In this document: one piece after another, positions 1 through 5,948 of the stretch
Layout of the letters: each line of letters starts with the position of its first letter
Position numbering within the stretch: the first letter of the stretch is position 1
NCBI GenBank assembly: GCA_021806125.1
Contig: JAJZYC010000082.1
Location: 1 to 6,839 of the forward strand
Reading direction: 5' to 3'
Origin: a bacterium
Lineage (GTDB): Bacteria; SZUA-79; Acidulodesulfobacterales; Acidulodesulfobacteraceae
DNA: 6,839 nucleotides
Program-made: the position numbers and the translations under genes
The notes under the pieces: model-generated
What the model was told of the DNA's origin: nothing
The model's input: only the letters and a program-made list of their open reading frames with translations
Database searches by the model: none

Positions 1-1169
1 TAATTATTACCGGTTAATTCGGGTTTATCTTCCCATCCCAATAAATAGCCGAAAACGAATATTAAAAAGATGCCTAACGCAAATAATCCTATTCCCGTTA
101 TGTATCCGTCGTAACCGAGCCAGGGAATATCGAAGAGAACGGTCCCCTGTCCTATTTTTGTCTGAAGCTGGGCTCCGACGACTGTGTTAAACCTCATTGA
201 CCAGACGCCTATCAGCACTAAAAAGCCTATTATCACCGTCCACACCTTAGAATTTCTTACTTTTTTTGAAATAAGCAGAAGCGCCGGTAAAATAAGTCCA
301 AGAGTTATCTGCATAAAATGGTAATTAAACGCTAAAACGCCGCCCGCGCCCGCGCTGAAAACGGAGTGCCATCCTTCGTAAACATCCTTTGGCGCATAAG
401 AACGGACTGAATAAAGCCATTCGATTAAATCGAAAAACAGGTCGAATCCTATCATTAACAGCAAAATTTTATTAAGCGCGCAAACGGTTTCGGATTTTAC
501 CTTATTTTTATCGGAATAAAACGAAAAGCCTATCACGTATAATACGCCCATAAGCGCAATGCCGGAAACAATGGCGGACGTTATAAACAAAACTGGAATA
601 AGCGGATTCGACCACAACGGCCTGGCTTTTATGGCGCCGAATAAAAATCCGACGTAGCCGTGAAACAGAAACGCCAGACCTATGCCTAACGCCGCAATAA
701 TCATAAGGGCTTTATGGTCTTTTTTTGCGGCTTTTTCCGATAAGTCTTTATTTCCGAGCGTAAAGAAATCCGCTAATTTGCCTCTAAAACCGCTGTCCTC
801 TTGCGCTCTTTTTATGTTGGAAACCCTGAACAGGTAAAACATTTCAAAAAGCATAAGAATTATATAAAGCGTCCATATTATAATGAACATGCCTAAAGGA
901 GAATATGGAAAATGGTCCCTGAAATACAGTTCCCAAACTGCCCTCGACGGCTGAAGCGCGTCTGCCAGAGGCGCCTGCGCGGCAAGTATAAGCATGGCAA
1001 AACTCACTATCGCCGCAAGTTTGGCCAAAGGCTTAAACTTTTCCATCCCGAAAAGGTGCGATAGCGACGCAACGACAAACGACCCCGCGACAAGACCCGA
1101 TAAAAAAGGATAAATTACTATCGGCAAGCCCCATACCGGATTTTCTAAAAAACCGTTTAATAAAGTCAT
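1..1169 (-). CDS. NrfD/PsrC/TtrC-type membrane subunit of a molybdoenzyme complex (3' end at window edge)
   Basis: Polytopic inner-membrane protein that would anchor a molybdoenzyme complex and pass electrons between the quinone pool and the iron-sulfur subunit encoded just upstream. I translated 389 residues from ATG 1169 to the edge with no internal stop. About eight or nine hydrophobic segments are visible, near residues 15-40, 50-66, 91-115, 154-178, 188-217, 232-254, 274-301, 309-324 and 353-378. The stretch HGYVGFLFGAIKARPLW (170-186) followed by SNPLIPVLF is the conserved NrfD/PsrC family core. The start is supported by AAGGAG eight bases upstream. The last complete codons give a hydrophilic tail EDKPELTGNN, and the next codon begins TA at the window edge, so the stop may lie exactly there. 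Only 40 bases separate it from the ferredoxin gene, so the two are surely co-transcribed. Family assignment is firm; TtrC versus PsrC, ArrC or SoeC is not settled. Confidence 0.9.
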   Translation of the reverse strand, partial: MTLLNGFLENPVWGLPIVIYPFLSGLVAGSFVVASLSHLFGMEKFKPLAKLAAIVSFAMLILAAQAPLADALQPSRAVWELYFRDHFPYSPLGMFIIIWTLYIILMLFEMFYLFRVSNIKRAQEDSGFRGKLADFFTLGNKDLSEKAAKKDHKALMIIAALGIGLAFLFHGYVGFLFGAIKARPLWSNPLIPVLFITSAIVSGIALMGVLYVIGFSFYSDKNKVKSETVCALNKILLLMIGFDLFFDLIEWLYSVRSYAPKDVYEGWHSVFSAGAGGVLAFNYHFMQITLGLILPALLLISKKVRNSKVWTVIIGFLVLIGVWSMRFNTVVGAQLQTKIGQGTVLFDIPWLGYDGYITGIGLFALGIFLIFVFGYLLGWEDKPELTGNN

Positions 1170-1177
1170 AATATCTG

Positions 1178-1183
1178 CTCCTT
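1178..1183 (-). promoter_or_regulatory. Shine-Dalgarno site of the NrfD-like gene
   Basis: AAGGAG on the minus strand, eight bases before ATG 1169. It is a strong, well-placed site and fixes the start of a gene that runs off the window. Confidence 0.75.
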
Positions 1184-1209
1184 GCTTTAAAGTTTTAATT
1201 AATCTTTTA

Positions 1210-2340
1210 CTAACCTTTATAAGGGTCTTCTTTTTCTTCTACTAACGGCAGTAAAACTTCTCCTCCTAATTTCTGATATGCCGTCGTGTTAAAAGACATT
1301 GCGTAGGTATATACCATCTTAACCGTCTCCGGATTAGCCGCTTCGGCTAATTTTCCGTCTAAATCGATATAAAAAACCTGCGGGTCGTTGCCCGTGGAAA
1401 TTTTAAGTTGGGAAGTCGAATATCCTGCGATAAGCCTCGAAACTTCGCTCTTCGGGTCGTTTAAATCGCCGAATTTCCTCGCCCTGCCGACGCACGAAGT
1501 TACGCAGGCGGGCATAAGCCCCCTGTCTATTCTGTGAACGCAAAACGTGCATTTATCCGCCGTATATTGAACCGGATTGAAAAACCGCATATCGTAGGGA
1601 CAGGCTTGAAGGCAAGTTCCGCATCCTATGCAGACGTTATAATCTATTAAGACTATGCCGTCCTGCCTTTTATACGTCGCTTTGACGGGACAAACCTCAA
1701 CGCATGAAGGGTGGTCGCAGTGGTTGCACATTCTCGGAAGATTGAATTTCTTAATGTCCGGCATAAAATTGCCTTCATCCGTTACTATGTCGCCCCCTGC
1801 ATCCGCAACCATATGCCCCGTTTCCATTACCTGAACCACGGTCCTGAAAACGCCGAGGGGAACGTTGTTTTCGCTCTTGCAGGCTACCACGCATGCCTGG
1901 CATCCGACGCATTTCCTTAAATCCATTACCATTGCCCAGTGGTGCTTCGGTTTAGAGTCTTTAATCGTATAAAAATTGTCGTGCCATATAGGAAGGTCGT
2001 GGGGGTTTTCTATCGTCCTCATCCATTCGTTCCATCCGTCTTTTACGTCCTGCGACGGATTCATCCATCCCATCCATCTGTGATTTTTCAAAGCGCCGGT
2101 AGGGACGTCCGTCCCTTTTTCGGGAGTATTATGTCCGCTTTTTTTACCGTTCTCTTTTTTTAAAGGCGCCGCAACTGCTTTGCTTGCTTTCGACAGCCCT
2201 GCCGCTCCGCCGACCGCCGCCGCCAATCCTCCTAACCCGAGCATCTTAATAAAATTTCTTCTGGAACGTTTGCCTTTTTCTTCGTTTTCTTTTTTGTCTA
2301 ATTTTGGGTTTTGTTCTTCAGAAATGTTTTCTTTTTTCAT
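1210..2340 (-). CDS. Tat-exported four-cluster [4Fe-4S] ferredoxin subunit, TtrB-like
   Basis: Electron-transfer subunit (376 aa) that would carry electrons from the NrfD-like membrane subunit to a periplasmic molybdopterin catalytic subunit. A charged N-terminus leads into the twin-arginine motif SRRNFIK (26-32), a hydrophobic, Ala/Gly-rich stretch (33-50) and an AVA site (55-57), so it should be exported folded by Tat. Sixteen cysteines form four cluster motifs: C144/147/150/154, C205/208/213/217, C237/240/243/247 and C264/267/279/283. The runs CNHCDHPSC, ADKCTFCVHR and PACVTSCVG, and the C-terminal QVFYIDLD (321-328), match the TtrB pattern I know from Salmonella better than DmsB or NrfC. 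The protein is longer than typical TtrB (about 230-250 aa): an extra Trp-rich segment lies between the signal and the first cluster (about 60-135). AAGGGGG seven bases upstream supports the start. The family is certain; tetrathionate as substrate is inferred, and polysulfide, sulfur or arsenate remain possible. Confidence 0.9.
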   Translation of the reverse strand: MKKENISEEQNPKLDKKENEEKGKRSRRNFIKMLGLGGLAAAVGGAAGLSKASKAVAAPLKKENGKKSGHNTPEKGTDVPTGALKNHRWMGWMNPSQDVKDGWNEWMRTIENPHDLPIWHDNFYTIKDSKPKHHWAMVMDLRKCVGCQACVVACKSENNVPLGVFRTVVQVMETGHMVADAGGDIVTDEGNFMPDIKKFNLPRMCNHCDHPSCVEVCPVKATYKRQDGIVLIDYNVCIGCGTCLQACPYDMRFFNPVQYTADKCTFCVHRIDRGLMPACVTSCVGRARKFGDLNDPKSEVSRLIAGYSTSQLKISTGNDPQVFYIDLDGKLAEAANPETVKMVYTYAMSFNTTAYQKLGGEVLLPLVEEKEDPYKG

Positions 2341-2347
2341 TAACCTA

Positions 2348-2354
2348 CCCCCTT
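2348..2354 (-). promoter_or_regulatory. Shine-Dalgarno site of the TtrB-like gene
   Basis: AAGGGGG on the minus strand, seven bases before ATG 2340. It is G-rich against an AT-rich leader, so the gene should be well translated. Confidence 0.65.
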
Positions 2355-2370
2355 CTAATATTAAAATTAT

Positions 2371-2408
2371 CGTGATAATAATAAAATATATATTTTATTA
2401 TTATCACG
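2371..2408. repeat. Perfect 38-bp palindrome upstream of the TtrB-like gene (operator or transcribed hairpin)
   Basis: The first 19 bases (starting CGTGATAATAATAAAA) are the exact reverse complement of the last 19, with no spacer. The inner part is pure A/T and the ends are CGTGA/TCACG. It lies 31 bases upstream of the ferredoxin ATG. No T-run follows on either strand, so it does not look like an intrinsic terminator. It could be an operator for a dimeric regulator (the adjacent NarL-type protein is the obvious candidate) or, if the promoter lies further upstream, a 5' leader hairpin. The palindrome is certain; its role is inferred. Confidence 0.85.
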
Positions 2409-2554
2409 GGCGGCGGCTGAATGAAATAATACAAAGTAGGATTTTTGTAAGGAAAAATCTGAAATAAAATGAAGAAAAAATATTACGCGGCAAAAATTTT
2501 ATTTCTTAATAACTAATGCGTTAGAAAATATTTAAATGTTTCTTTTTATGTAAA

Positions 2555-2644
2555 TTCTGGATTCCTGCTTTCGCAGGAATGACTTTAAGAGGGTTTAACT
2601 TTTAATTCAAAGGGTGTCATTCCTGCGAAAGCAGGAATCCAGAA
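2555..2644. repeat. 90-bp nested inverted repeat, REP/MITE-like
   Basis: Two perfect 29-base inverted arms (2555-2583 and 2616-2644) are separated by 32 bases. Each arm holds its own hairpin, ATTCCTGC-TTTC-GCAGGAAT (8-bp stem, 4-base loop). The outer ends are TTCTGG and CCAGAA. A short direct repeat GTAAA flanks it (2550-2554, and 2646-2650 one base off), which could be a target duplication. Motifs of the type CCTGCTTTCGCAGGAATGAC are, from memory, a common dispersed intergenic repeat in proteobacteria. It begins 29 bases past the response-regulator stop, so its folded RNA may end or protect that transcript. It encodes no protein. Confidence 0.8.
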
Positions 2645-2672
2645 AGTAAAATTTCTGTTGCAGGATTAGGGC

Positions 2673-3377
2673 TTATTTATCGATAAGTTTAAGCTTAAAG
2701 AAAACAATATCTACGAGCTCGGATTTATTTATATATCCTAATTTTTCCATTCCCCTCAAGCGGTGGGTTGCTACGGTTTTATCGTTAATAAAAAGCTTTT
2801 CTCCTATTTCCTTGTTCGAAAAACCTTCCGCTACGAATATAAGAACTTCCTGTTCTCTTGGACTTAAATTATTCCATAAATTTCGAAGGGCGTTTTCGCT
2901 TCCGGCGGGGGCTGAACCCTCGCCTGCGCCGTTATATTTCCGATATTCTTCGACATTTTTGTCTTTGTCTTTGCCTATTAAATCTTTTACTAACGACGGA
3001 TGAATATATAATTCTCCTTCGGCTACAGTTTTAATCGCGTAAATCAAATCATATTCTACGGCTTTTTTCGGCAGATAACCCAATGCGCCGTTATCGAGCG
3101 CCCTTTGAACATACTGCCTGTCTTCGTACATAGTTAAAATAAGTATCTTGGAATCGGGAGAAACTTCTTTAAGCCCTATTATTAAATCAAGTCCGTTAGT
3201 TTTGGGAAGGGAAATGTCTAAGACTATAACGTCCGGTTTTTTCTCCTTAACGATTCCCATTGCCGACACGGCATCGTTTGCGGTTCCCACGACCCGCAAA
3301 TCCTCCTGCCCGGCTATTATCATTTTTAAGCCGGAAACCATAAGAAAGTGGTCGTCGATTAAAACTATATTTATCAT
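2673..3377 (-). CDS. NarL/FixJ-family response regulator, TtrR-like
   Basis: Cytoplasmic DNA-binding output protein of the two-component system (234 aa). The receiver domain (about 1-120) shows the acidic pair D8/D9, the phospho-acceptor D54 in VLDISLP, T82 and K104 in GYLPKKA, so all switch residues are present. A LuxR-type helix-turn-helix follows (about 170-225: LSPREQEVL, then FSNKEIGEKLFINDKTV). The linker is long, with a Gly/Ala/Ser-rich part (NGAGEGSAPAGS, 149-160). The recognition helix reads KTVATHRLRGMEKLG, somewhat unlike the usual KTVxxHxxxIxxKL. GGGAG (3391-3387) nine bases before the ATG supports the start. It lies 32 bases after the kinase stop in the same operon and upstream of the reductase genes, its most likely target. 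The protein family is clear; the target is inferred. Confidence 0.92.
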   Translation of the reverse strand: MINIVLIDDHFLMVSGLKMIIAGQEDLRVVGTANDAVSAMGIVKEKKPDVIVLDISLPKTNGLDLIIGLKEVSPDSKILILTMYEDRQYVQRALDNGALGYLPKKAVEYDLIYAIKTVAEGELYIHPSLVKDLIGKDKDKNVEEYRKYNGAGEGSAPAGSENALRNLWNNLSPREQEVLIFVAEGFSNKEIGEKLFINDKTVATHRLRGMEKLGYINKSELVDIVFFKLKLIDK

Positions 3378-3386
3378 TAATTTTAT

Positions 3387-3391
3387 CTCCC
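3387..3391 (-). promoter_or_regulatory. Shine-Dalgarno site of the response regulator
   Basis: GGGAG on the minus strand, nine bases before ATG 3377, in the 32-base gap after the kinase gene. No separate promoter is evident there, so co-transcription with the kinase is likely. Confidence 0.55.
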
Positions 3392-3409
3392 GTTGCGGCT
3401 TTATTTTAA

Positions 3410-4828
3410 TTATAAGGGAATATAAAAATTTATCAGGGTTCCGGCGCCGGTTTTAGATTCGATTTTTAAATCTCCTCCTAAAAGTTTTGCCCTTTCCGTC
3501 ATCCCGAATATTCCGAGACTGTCCTTGCTGATAAGTCCGTAGTTAAAACCCGTTCCGTAATCTTCTACGGAGCCTATGATTTTTCCTTCCGCAATTCCTA
3601 AATTTATTTTAGCATAATTTGAATGCGAGTGGAGTATAACATTAGACAGAGCCTCCTGAATTATTCTGTACACGTTAATTTCTATATTCTGGTCGAATCT
3701 TTTGTTTTTAATATCGTAATCCGAATAAAAATCTACTTTAAAATTAAGGCTCTTTTTATTAATATCGTCTATATAGCTGGTAACCGCGCACACCAGACCC
3801 ATTTCTTCAAGTATTCCGGGCATAAGGCTTCTTGCGATATTTCGCACTACGTCTAAAGCATTAGTCAGCTCTTCACTTATTTGGGCAACGCTTTCCCTTG
3901 CTTCTTCGATGTTATTAAGATTTTTAAGAAGTCCGATTCTTATTTTTATGTATGCGAGCATCTGGGCAAACTGGTCGTGCAGGTCTTTTGCTATCCTTTT
4001 TCTCTCCTCTTCCTGAGCTTTTATTACGTTATTGATAAAATTTTTCCTTAAGTTGTCGTTTTCCATCCTTTCTTCGTCTGCTTTTTTTAAACTTACCGCC
4101 ATTTTATTAAAATCTCTCGCGAGCATTCCTATCTCGTCGTCTCTTTTAATATCGAGTTTTACGTCGTAACTGCCGCTTTTGACTTTATTAAAAGCTTCCG
4201 ACAGTTTTACTATAGGCGTCATAACCCACCATGCGATAGAACTTGAAAGTATAATAGCTAAAACGGCGGCAAAAATCATAACTATAATTATAGACCTTAT
4301 AAGCGAATAAAGAAGCATGCTCGACCTTTTAGTGGAAATTCCGACTCTTACCGTGCCTAACCGCCCCCGTAATATTGGAACGGCGGTATCATATACCAAG
4401 CCTTCATTTGTTTTAATTTTGACTGCGGATAAACTTTTGGGGTTAAAGCTGTTAACTTTCAATAAATCTGCGGGGAATCCGCCGTCAAAAGTCGAAGCGA
4501 TAACCTCGCCTTTTTTGTTTTCGATAAATGCGTAAACTAAGTCGGGGTCGCTTTTAACCGAGCTTTTTAATAATTTTTCCAAAGCGTAAAAATTGTCCTC
4601 GAGAATATAATTTACCGACTGGGACGATAATTGTTTACCAATGGCTAAGCTCATTAATTTTAACTGCATATTATTTTGCCGGGAAAAATTTATATTCACA
4701 AAATATATAACGGGCAGTCCGAGCAACAGCGTCGCAAATATGACAAGGCCTATAACTTTTATCCTTAAAGAAACGTTATAAAATTTTTTTAAAATCGAAA
4801 CTGCCGCGGATAATAAAGGAAATCTCAT
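3410..4828 (-). CDS. Membrane histidine kinase, NarX/HisKA_3 type with periplasmic Cache-like domain and HAMP
   Basis: Inner-membrane sensor kinase (472 aa) expected to phosphorylate the downstream response regulator. TM1 is at about 24-45 and a periplasmic domain spans about 46-172 with a single-Cache-like pattern (LVYAFIENKKGEVIAST, then VYDTAVPIL and LGTVRVGIS). TM2 is at about 174-203 and HAMP at about 200-253. A HisKA_3 dimerisation domain follows, with phospho-acceptor H284 in RIAKDLHDQF. The ATPase domain has the N-box NVYRIIQEALSNVILH (N396), DYGTGF (423-428) and LGIFGMTERAKLLGG (438-452). All catalytic elements are present. Unlike Salmonella TtrS, the kinase does not carry a PhnD-like sensor; that is the separate gene just upstream, whose stop is two bases before this ATG. 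No clear Shine-Dalgarno is seen, so translation may be coupled to that gene. The ligand is unknown. Confidence 0.92.
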   Translation of the reverse strand: MRFPLLSAAVSILKKFYNVSLRIKVIGLVIFATLLLGLPVIYFVNINFSRQNNMQLKLMSLAIGKQLSSQSVNYILEDNFYALEKLLKSSVKSDPDLVYAFIENKKGEVIASTFDGGFPADLLKVNSFNPKSLSAVKIKTNEGLVYDTAVPILRGRLGTVRVGISTKRSSMLLYSLIRSIIIVMIFAAVLAIILSSSIAWWVMTPIVKLSEAFNKVKSGSYDVKLDIKRDDEIGMLARDFNKMAVSLKKADEERMENDNLRKNFINNVIKAQEEERKRIAKDLHDQFAQMLAYIKIRIGLLKNLNNIEEARESVAQISEELTNALDVVRNIARSLMPGILEEMGLVCAVTSYIDDINKKSLNFKVDFYSDYDIKNKRFDQNIEINVYRIIQEALSNVILHSHSNYAKINLGIAEGKIIGSVEDYGTGFNYGLISKDSLGIFGMTERAKLLGGDLKIESKTGAGTLINFYIPL

Positions 4829-4830
4829 AT

Positions 4831-5763
4831 TTATTTATATCTGCTTATATCCGGCGGGGCAAAGTCGTCGATATTAAGTTGTTTTAAAATTAATCTGCCT
4901 TTCGGATTTTTCGACATGTTTAAAAGGATTTTTTTAACCTTAGCCCTCAATCTTTTATTTACTCTATAGGGCATAACTATCGGCGGGATAGGAAACAGGG
5001 GCGATTTTAAAATAATTTTTGTGTGAAGCCTTACGCTTTTATATTTATCGTATGTGTAAGAATAAACGATGGAATCTACAGATGCACCGTCTGCAATACC
5101 AGCCGCGACAGCTTTAATAGAATCCGTATGATTATAAGTGAATATTACCGTTTTAAAATACGTTTTAGGATTTATGCCGTTTTTTTTAAAAAATCCAACG
5201 GGATATTCATAGCCGGTATTCGATAACGGTTCGGTAAAGGCGAATACCTTCCCCTTCAAATCCTTAATCGATTCAATCTTCGAAGGCTTATGGGCAATTA
5301 TATAGGCCTGATATGTTTTTCTTCCGTCTATAACCGGAACGGCGATTATTTTTACTTTGTTCTTTAATCCTCCGTAAACGTATGCTCCGGTACATATAAA
5401 AGCTAAATCTATTTTATTTTTTATAAGCAGGTTATTAACCGCCAAATATGTCCTCTTTTGAACAATCTTAACGGGCATATGAAGCGCTCCGGCTATATAT
5501 CCCGCAAAAGGCTTATATGCATCGATATTTGCGACGGGCGACATCATCGAAGCTACGGCAAGTTTAAAATACGGCTTAGATAAAGGCTTTTCGGACAGGC
5601 GCAAACTGGAAGCTTGTTTGTTTATCTGCCGTATAGGAGACAATTTCTTAAGATTTATAACGTTTATTGCGGAACTATCTTTATGTATAAAGTAGATTAA
5701 AAATATCAGTCCAAAAAATGTTATGCCTGCAAGTAAAATATAAAATATCGTTTTGTTTTTCAT
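4831..5763 (-). CDS. Membrane-anchored PhnD-like periplasmic binding protein, probable accessory sensor
   Basis: Probable periplasmic ligand-binding protein (310 aa) that works with the adjacent kinase. An N-terminal hydrophobic helix (about 5-26) has no lipobox and no clear AxA cleavage site, so it is probably an uncleaved anchor. From about residue 65 the protein follows the PhnD/phosphonate-type binding fold: KLAVASMMSPVANIDAYKP, then KIDLAFICTGAYVYGG (117-132), IESIKDLKGKVFAFTEPLSNTGYEYP (in two parts, 163-188), and DGASVDSIVYSY (225-236). C124, its only cysteine, sits in the DLAFICTGAYV pocket loop. No ABC permease or ATPase gene is nearby; the partner is a kinase, as for AioX, ArrX or the fused domain of TtrS, so sensing rather than transport is likely. 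The ATG has a weak ribosome binding site. It is the first gene of the sensor operon. Ligand (tetrathionate, arsenic oxyanion, other) is unresolved. Confidence 0.85.
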   Translation of the reverse strand: MKNKTIFYILLAGITFFGLIFLIYFIHKDSSAINVINLKKLSPIRQINKQASSLRLSEKPLSKPYFKLAVASMMSPVANIDAYKPFAGYIAGALHMPVKIVQKRTYLAVNNLLIKNKIDLAFICTGAYVYGGLKNKVKIIAVPVIDGRKTYQAYIIAHKPSKIESIKDLKGKVFAFTEPLSNTGYEYPVGFFKKNGINPKTYFKTVIFTYNHTDSIKAVAAGIADGASVDSIVYSYTYDKYKSVRLHTKIILKSPLFPIPPIVMPYRVNKRLRAKVKKILLNMSKNPKGRLILKQLNIDDFAPPDISRYK

Positions 5764-5850
5764 AGCAATATTTTACCATATTTTTATAGTAAATGAACAA
5801 TTGGAAAGTGGATATAATTAATTTTCCGTTTCATAAAATTATTTTATTAA

Positions 5851-5866
5851 TGTGATAAAAATCATA
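5851..5866. promoter_or_regulatory. Crp/Fnr-family operator
   Basis: TGTGATAAAAATCATA matches TGTGA-N6-TCACA at nine of ten symmetric positions, the pattern bound by Crp, HcpR and Dnr/Nnr-type regulators. Repair and NO-response genes such as RIC are common members of HcpR and Dnr regulons. The centre is 90 bases upstream of the DUF2249 ATG. Confidence 0.55.
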
Positions 5867-5868
5867 TA

Positions 5869-5880
5869 TTAAACGTTTAA
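5869..5880. repeat. 12-bp palindrome beside the Crp/Fnr-like box
   Basis: TTAAACGTTTAA is a perfect palindrome starting three bases after the Crp/Fnr-like box. It could be a second operator, but in DNA this AT-rich it may be chance. Confidence 0.35.
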
Positions 5881-5887
5881 AATTAGT

Positions 5888-5893
5888 GATAAT
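5888..5893 (+). promoter_or_regulatory. Candidate -10 element of the DUF2249-RIC operon
   Basis: GATAAT would give a transcription start near 5900, which puts the centre of the Crp/Fnr-like box (5858.5) at about -41.5, the class II activation position. No -35 hexamer is recognisable, as usual for such promoters. This is a geometric argument only. Confidence 0.4.
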
Positions 5894-5929
5894 AGAATTA
5901 TAAGTTAAAAAATAAATAGTGGAAAATTT

Positions 5930-5945
5930 AAAATTCAAGGAGAAA
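5930..5945 (+). promoter_or_regulatory. Shine-Dalgarno leader of the DUF2249 gene (16 bases shared with the RIC leader)
   Basis: AAAATTCAAGGAGAAA contains AAGGAG (5937-5942) six bases before ATG 5949. It decides the start: an in-frame GTG at 5919 would place this site inside the gene. The same 16 bases recur before the RIC gene at 6207-6222. Confidence 0.75.
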
Positions 5946-5948
5946 AAA

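Larger units (their letters stand above)
2341..2672. other. 332-bp non-coding region between the regulator gene and the reductase genes
   Basis: No convincing gene is present. From left to right it holds the ribosome binding site of the ferredoxin gene, a 38-bp perfect palindrome (2371-2408), an AT-rich stretch that must contain the minus-strand promoter of the reductase genes, a small CTAA/TTAG inverted repeat (2513-2524), and a 90-bp nested inverted-repeat element (2555-2644) right after the response-regulator stop. A possible minus-strand -10 (TATTAT, 2431-2426) has only a poor -35 (TTCCTT) at 17 bp, as expected for an activator-dependent promoter, but this is weak evidence. I see no clear sigma-54 promoter. 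Confidence 0.6.
5764..5948. other. 185-bp divergent promoter region between the sensor operon and the DUF2249-RIC operon
   Basis: Very AT-rich intergenic DNA that must drive transcription both ways. On the minus strand a TAAAAT (5775-5770) close to the PhnD-like start is a possible -10, with no good -35. On the plus strand TATAAT (5813-5818) and GATAAT (5888-5893) are possible -10 elements. It also holds a Crp/Fnr-like box (5851-5866) and a 12-bp palindrome (5869-5880). Its position allows shared control of both operons. Confidence 0.55.

Noticed and set aside
2371..2408. 38-bp palindrome as an intrinsic terminator
   Set aside because: Its stem is almost all A/T and no T-run follows on either strand; it is also upstream of a gene rather than after one.
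2180..2467. Plus-strand open frame of 95 codons
   Set aside because: It overlaps the ferredoxin signal-peptide region on the opposite strand, runs through the 38-bp palindrome and shows no protein family features.
2555..2644. CRISPR repeat
   Set aside because: The two copies are inverted rather than direct and there are only two, with a single 32-base spacer.
4831..5763. Phosphonate ABC transporter binding protein
   Set aside because: No permease or ATPase gene is near; the gene is nearly fused to a histidine kinase gene, and it has a membrane anchor rather than a clear cleavable signal or lipobox.
1210..5763. Arsenate respiration (ArrBC with ArrXSR) as the primary assignment
   Set aside because: The three-gene sensor layout fits, but the ferredoxin C-terminus and cluster context look more like TtrB. 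It is kept as an alternative because the catalytic subunit is missing.
5919..5948. GTG start for the DUF2249 gene
   Set aside because: The strong AAGGAG at 5937-5942 would lie inside the gene; ATG 5949 is six bases from it and matches the family N-terminus better.
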